DNA of 64,000 nt from an uncultured Bacteroidaceae bacterium. Its GTDB lineage: Bacteria > Bacteroidota > Bacteroidia > Bacteroidales > Bacteroidaceae. The stretch is from contig CALUIR010000003.1 of NCBI GenBank assembly GCA_944320785.1, forward strand, positions 62,001-126,000. Reading direction: 5' to 3'. A model generated the notes under the pieces. That model worked only from the letters and a program-made list of their open reading frames with translations, was not told the DNA's origin and did not search any database. Position 1 is the first letter of the stretch; every line of letters starts with the position of its first letter. Shown piece by piece: positions 60,790 through 64,000 of the stretch. Made by a program: the position numbers and the translations under genes.

Positions 60790-61449
60790 ATGGTAGAAAT
60801 TGAATCGGTGAACAAGATCTTCCAGACAAAAGAGGTGGAAACACAAGCGTTGGACAACATCAACCTGACGATTGATTCATCGGAGTTTGTGTCCATCATG
60901 GGGCCTTCCGGCTGCGGGAAAAGCACGTTGCTGAACCTGATTGGACTGCTGGATGCGCCGACCAGCGGAACCATCCGCATCAACGGCACCGACATCTCGC
61001 GGATGAACGACAAGGAGGCGGCCCGTTTTCGGAACAAGACCTTGGGGTTCGTGTTCCAGAACTTCCACCTGATTCCTTCGCTGAACGTGACCGACAACGT
61101 GGAACTGCCGTTGCTGTACGGGCATGTCCCGGCTTCGGAACGAAAAGGTCGGGTGGAAGAAGTGCTGGAGCGCGTGGGCTTGTCGCACCGTGCCAAGCAT
61201 TTCCCGGCGCAGTTGTCGGGCGGGCAGTGCCAGCGCGTGGCCATTGCCCGCGCCATCGTGGGCAGGCCGGAACTGATATTGGCCGATGAGCCGACCGGCA
61301 ACTTGGACAGCCGCATGGGCGAGGAAATCATGAACATCCTGTTGCAACTGAACCAAGGCGGGGTGACCATCATCATGGTGACCCACGATGAGCGCATTGC
61401 GGCAAAGACAGGACGCATTGTGCGTCTGCTGGACGGGAAATTGGTCTGA
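60790..61449 (+). CDS. ABC transporter ATPase, MacB/LolD type
   Basis: A 219-residue ATPase with Walker A 'GPSGCGKSTLLNLIG', Q-loop 'FVFQNFHLIPSLNV', signature 'LSGGQCQRVAIARAI' and Walker B 'LILADEPTGNLDS'. It powers a type VII (MacB/LolCDE-like) exporter, and two FtsX-type permeases follow at 16 bp and with a 4-bp overlap. A TolC-like gene appears to begin at the end of the window, so drug, peptide or lipoprotein efflux is possible. Confidence 0.95.
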   Translation: MVEIESVNKIFQTKEVETQALDNINLTIDSSEFVSIMGPSGCGKSTLLNLIGLLDAPTSGTIRINGTDISRMNDKEAARFRNKTLGFVFQNFHLIPSLNVTDNVELPLLYGHVPASERKGRVEEVLERVGLSHRAKHFPAQLSGGQCQRVAIARAIVGRPELILADEPTGNLDSRMGEEIMNILLQLNQGGVTIIMVTHDERIAAKTGRIVRLLDGKLV

Positions 61450-61465
61450 ACCAAAACGTGCGGTC

Positions 61466-62704
61466 ATGAAGATACTATGGAGTTACCTGAAATCGGCCGT
61501 TTACAACATCCGGCGGAACAAGGCTTACGCCCTGTTCTATGTGTTGGGGACGGCGTTGACCTTCGTGTTCATCACCATCATCCTGCATGCAGTGCGTCTC
61601 GTCACTTCGGATGAATCCCCGATGCTGTATGGCGACCGGATAATAACGGTGAGTCAAATTGGTTATCCGGATGTGAAAGGTGTTTACTATGGTGGTATTT
61701 TGCAGACGGAACAAGGGCAGTTCTTTCACGCTTTGAAAGATAAATGTGAATTGACGGCTTTCGATAACAATGAAGCGGTACTGGCTGACATGGGCGACCG
61801 AATACAGTTCACGGAAGCGGACTTTGTGGGCGGTGATTACTTTGAGATGTACCAGTTTGATGTGCTGGAAGGGCGGCTGTTTGACCGTGCGTCTGCCGAC
61901 CGTGGCGACAAGGTGGCGGTGGTGCGGGAAAGTCTGGCGAAGTCCTGTTTCCCGGACGGGGAGGCTGTGGGGAAGAAAATAACGGTCCAGAATGTGGAAT
62001 ACGAGGTGATTGGCATCATCGCAGACTATTCCCTGTTTGTGGCACCCACAACGGCCAACATTTGGCTCCCGTATCGTTATAATCATTTTGTCCCTTCTTA
62101 TAACTTTTGTTACAATCTCCATCTCCTTTTTTCGGAAAGCGTGAGCAAGCCGCAGATGAAAGAAGCGGTGTGCAATCTGATGCAGGTCACTTACGAGAAC
62201 CGGAATCAGGATGTGCAATTTGCGCCGGACAAGATTTACACGCAAAGGGAGGAACGCATCCGGCAGTATGGGACGGACATCATGCTATATGGTGCCGGGG
62301 CGGCCTTGTTTCTGCTGTTGGTGATTCCGGCCTTGAACATCGTGACGCTGAATTTCTCGAATGCGGAGGCGCGGGCATCGGAGATGGCGCTTTCGCGGGC
62401 CATCGGCGCCACCCGCCGTGCCGTGTTCGGCCAGTTGATGGGGGAGAACCTGTTGTTGGTGTTGATAGGAGTCGGCATTGGGATTGCGCTGATGCTTCCG
62501 ATGGCTTCGGGCATCCAGCATCTGGCGGTTGGCGGCGCGTTGGGCGAGAGAGTGACTTTGCTGGCTGATTTGGACGGTTGGGTGTTGGCAGGGCAGGTGC
62601 TGCCGTTGGTGCTGGTGTTTGCTTTCCTGTCGGGCGGCCTTCCGGCTTATTTGATTGCCAAAAGGAACATAGCAGAGACATTGAAAGGAGGAGACAAACA
62701 ATGA
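61466..62704 (+). CDS. FtsX/MacB-type ABC permease, first copy
   Basis: A 412-residue permease from ATG 61466 (MKILWSYLKSAVYNIRRNKAYALFYVLGTALTFVFITIILHAV). Membrane helix 1 is followed by a periplasmic MacB-core domain (about residues 45-260, 'GVYYGGILQTEQGQFFHALK...FEMYQFDVLEGRLFDRASADRGDKVAVVRESLAKSCFPDGEAVGKKITVQNVEYEVIGIIADY') and three C-terminal helices with 'EARASEMALSRAIGATRRAVFGQLMGENLLL'. It overlaps the second permease by 4 bp. Confidence 0.92.
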   Translation: MKILWSYLKSAVYNIRRNKAYALFYVLGTALTFVFITIILHAVRLVTSDESPMLYGDRIITVSQIGYPDVKGVYYGGILQTEQGQFFHALKDKCELTAFDNNEAVLADMGDRIQFTEADFVGGDYFEMYQFDVLEGRLFDRASADRGDKVAVVRESLAKSCFPDGEAVGKKITVQNVEYEVIGIIADYSLFVAPTTANIWLPYRYNHFVPSYNFCYNLHLLFSESVSKPQMKEAVCNLMQVTYENRNQDVQFAPDKIYTQREERIRQYGTDIMLYGAGAALFLLLVIPALNIVTLNFSNAEARASEMALSRAIGATRRAVFGQLMGENLLLVLIGVGIGIALMLPMASGIQHLAVGGALGERVTLLADLDGWVLAGQVLPLVLVFAFLSGGLPAYLIAKRNIAETLKGGDKQ

Positions 62705-63888
62705 AAGGATTTTTGTGGAAAACGTTGTGGAATCGCCGGAAGGCGATGTGGGAACTCTTTGTGGAGCAGGTGTTCATCGGGCTGGTGCTGATGCTGTGCC
62801 TCAGTTCATTGCTGGATGCCGTGAGGCAATACCGCCAACCGGGAATGCTGGATACGGGCAACACGTATCTTGTAATGTTTACAGCCAATCTGGAGGATGC
62901 GTTAAAAGACCATAATTTGTATGGGAATGCCTTGATAGCAACTAAAACGGCTTTGACGCATTTGGAAACACATCCAAGCGTGGCAGACTATTGTGTCAGT
63001 TGCAATCTGACTCCTTACTTGCGCAGCAGTGATTTTTATGTGACGGACACGGTGAGGGTCGATGACCGAAAAATTCGTTTCTTCCCTAAGTTTGTGTTTC
63101 CAAAAGCCTTGGATATATTTGGCCTTCGTTTGGAGGAGGGCAGCTGGTTTACAGAAGAACGCTATTTGGAGGATGGTTCTGCGCCGGTGGTGGTGACCCG
63201 CCAGTTGGCGGATGCTGCCGGATGGACGGATGCGGTGAACCGGCAATTTGTTTACAAAGGCCAGACCTACACCGTGATCGGCGTGGTGGACGGCGTGAAG
63301 CAGCATGTTTTTGAAGAAGCTCTTGCCTCCATTTTTTTCCTTTTCCCGGAAAGAGGCATACCGAATGGGAATACGGAATATGTGGTGAAAGTGAAAAAAG
63401 GCCATGACGCGGATTTTTATGCGGCCATCCATAAGGAATTCCAGCAATCAAGCGTCCGCGACAAGGCACAATTGGTTTTGTATTCGTTGGATGAGATGAA
63501 GGAAATGTCCATGTTCAATACGATGCTTTCGGTGGTGGCGCAGGCGGTGCCGGTGCTGTTCCTGTTCTTCTTCGCCTTCATCGGGACGTTCGGCATCTTC
63601 TGGCTGCAATCGGAAAAGCGGCTGAAGGAATATGCACTCCGCTTGGCCTTGGGCGCAACCCGCAAGCAACTGTTGGGCATGGTGATTGGCGAAAGCCTGG
63701 CGGTATCGGCATTGGCATCGCTGCCCGCCGTGCTGCTGTCGTTCTTCATCTTCGACCTGACGTGGGTGAACGTGTGCGCCGTGGTGGCCACGGTGGTGCT
63801 GATGGCTTTGTTCTCCGTGTTCAGTGCCTGCTATCCGGCCTACAAAGTGTCGAAAGTGAACCCGGCGGAAGCCTTGCATTATGAATAA
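62701..63888 (+). CDS. FtsX/MacB-type ABC permease, second copy
   Basis: A 395-residue permease (ATG 62701): N-terminal helix, periplasmic core, then helices ending 'SEKRLKEYALRLALGATRKQLLGMVIGESLAVSALASLPAVLLSFFIF' and 'YPAYKVSKVNPAEALHYE', the typical FtsX ending. Paired with the first permease it makes an asymmetric exporter. The next frame begins 18 bp later. Confidence 0.92.
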   Translation: MKGFLWKTLWNRRKAMWELFVEQVFIGLVLMLCLSSLLDAVRQYRQPGMLDTGNTYLVMFTANLEDALKDHNLYGNALIATKTALTHLETHPSVADYCVSCNLTPYLRSSDFYVTDTVRVDDRKIRFFPKFVFPKALDIFGLRLEEGSWFTEERYLEDGSAPVVVTRQLADAAGWTDAVNRQFVYKGQTYTVIGVVDGVKQHVFEEALASIFFLFPERGIPNGNTEYVVKVKKGHDADFYAAIHKEFQQSSVRDKAQLVLYSLDEMKEMSMFNTMLSVVAQAVPVLFLFFFAFIGTFGIFWLQSEKRLKEYALRLALGATRKQLLGMVIGESLAVSALASLPAVLLSFFIFDLTWVNVCAVVATVVLMALFSVFSACYPAYKVSKVNPAEALHYE

Positions 63889-63906
63889 AATGGGATACAA
63901 AATAGA

Positions 63907-64000
63907 ATGGAAATGTACACGAAATTGCGATGGTTGGCTTGTTGGGCTTTGTTGTTGCCTGGTTGCCTGTGGGGGCAAAAAGATACGATTTACCTATCAT
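63907..64000 (+). CDS. Start of a probable TolC-type outer membrane efflux protein (partial)
   Basis: Only 31 codons are visible: a basic start (MEMYTKLRW) and hydrophobic core LACWALLLPGCLWGQ, a signal peptide, then KDTIYLS. MacB-type operons in Bacteroidota regularly end with a TolC-like gene, so this is the best guess, but the sequence is too short to prove it. Confidence 0.45.
   Translation, partial: MEMYTKLRWLACWALLLPGCLWGQKDTIYLS

Noticed and set aside
1..64000. tRNA, rRNA, prophage or insertion sequence genes
   Set aside because: Reading through the window I saw no T-arm/acceptor pattern, no rRNA, no transposase and no phage structural gene.

Overview
The window looks like a chromosomal segment of a Bacteroidales bacterium (Bacteroidota). 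The evidence is a complete type IX secretion core (porP-gldKLMN), a bamA-ompH-ompH-murI cluster, many lipoproteins and DUF-type outer-membrane proteins typical of that order, a Stealth/LPS-type glycosyltransferase cluster, and several matches to the Bacteroidota promoter (TTTG, 19-21 bp, TAnnTTTG). GH51 and GH43 enzymes suggest use of arabinoxylan-type plant glycans. A genus cannot be fixed from the sequence alone. GC content varies strongly: it is high over priA/pgpH-like (about 39.5-43.8 kb) and lower over the peptide precursor region (8.7-11.7 kb) and one glycosyltransferase (48.4-49.5 kb).

Layout. 0-7.3 kb: outer-membrane assembly and envelope genes (bamA end, two ompH, murI), a methyltransferase-like gene, a GH51 arabinofuranosidase, a corrinoid adenosyltransferase and a DUF2795 protein. 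7.4-8.3 kb: a degraded restriction-modification unit, with only the start of a Dam-type methylase left before a restriction-endonuclease-like gene. 8.7-15.2 kb: the most interesting part. It has a promoter and a strongly structured leader or small RNA, two cysteine-repeat (C-X3) precursor proteins carrying twin-arginine (RRDFFKK) signals, an SH3b/beta-barrel protein, a small lipoprotein, a radical SAM/SPASM enzyme, a second SPASM-like maturase without a radical SAM core, a small accessory protein, and tatA and tatC. It reads as a modified-peptide (RiPP-like) locus that brings its own Tat exporter. 15.5-21.7 kb: the type IX secretion operon porP-gldK-gldL-gldM-gldN.

21.9-27.4 kb: a GH43 enzyme, then a leftward four-gene operon of a 52-aa lipoprotein, a beta-propeller lipoprotein, a PEGA/beta-barrel protein and a large lipoprotein. 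28-30.8 kb: a TPR sensor kinase and a LytTR regulator. 30.9-38.1 kb: a tightly overlapping operon (sodium:solute symporter, glycosyltransferase, DUF4922/HIT-like, SpoIID/LytB, AmpG-like permease, BadF-type sugar kinase) that I read as peptidoglycan-sugar salvage. 38.5-45.5 kb: a small porin, priA, a 7TM-HD phosphohydrolase and gltX. 45.5-51.1 kb: surface glycan genes (acyltransferase, Stealth, GT92-like, GT4-like, two tandem paralogous transferases). 51.3-58.3 kb: the leftward operon pepP-like, gamma-carbonic-anhydrase-like, sbcD, sbcC. 58.4-64 kb: a DUF2807 lipoprotein, a cluster of hairpins, a chimeric junction of two gene remnants, and a MacB/FtsX-type ABC exporter operon running off the end.

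Four gene-free gaps contain short arrays of palindromes of the form GAT-N4/5-ATC repeated every 21, 22 or 23 bp (3 to 6 copies). This is close to two turns of DNA and is not explained by any gene.
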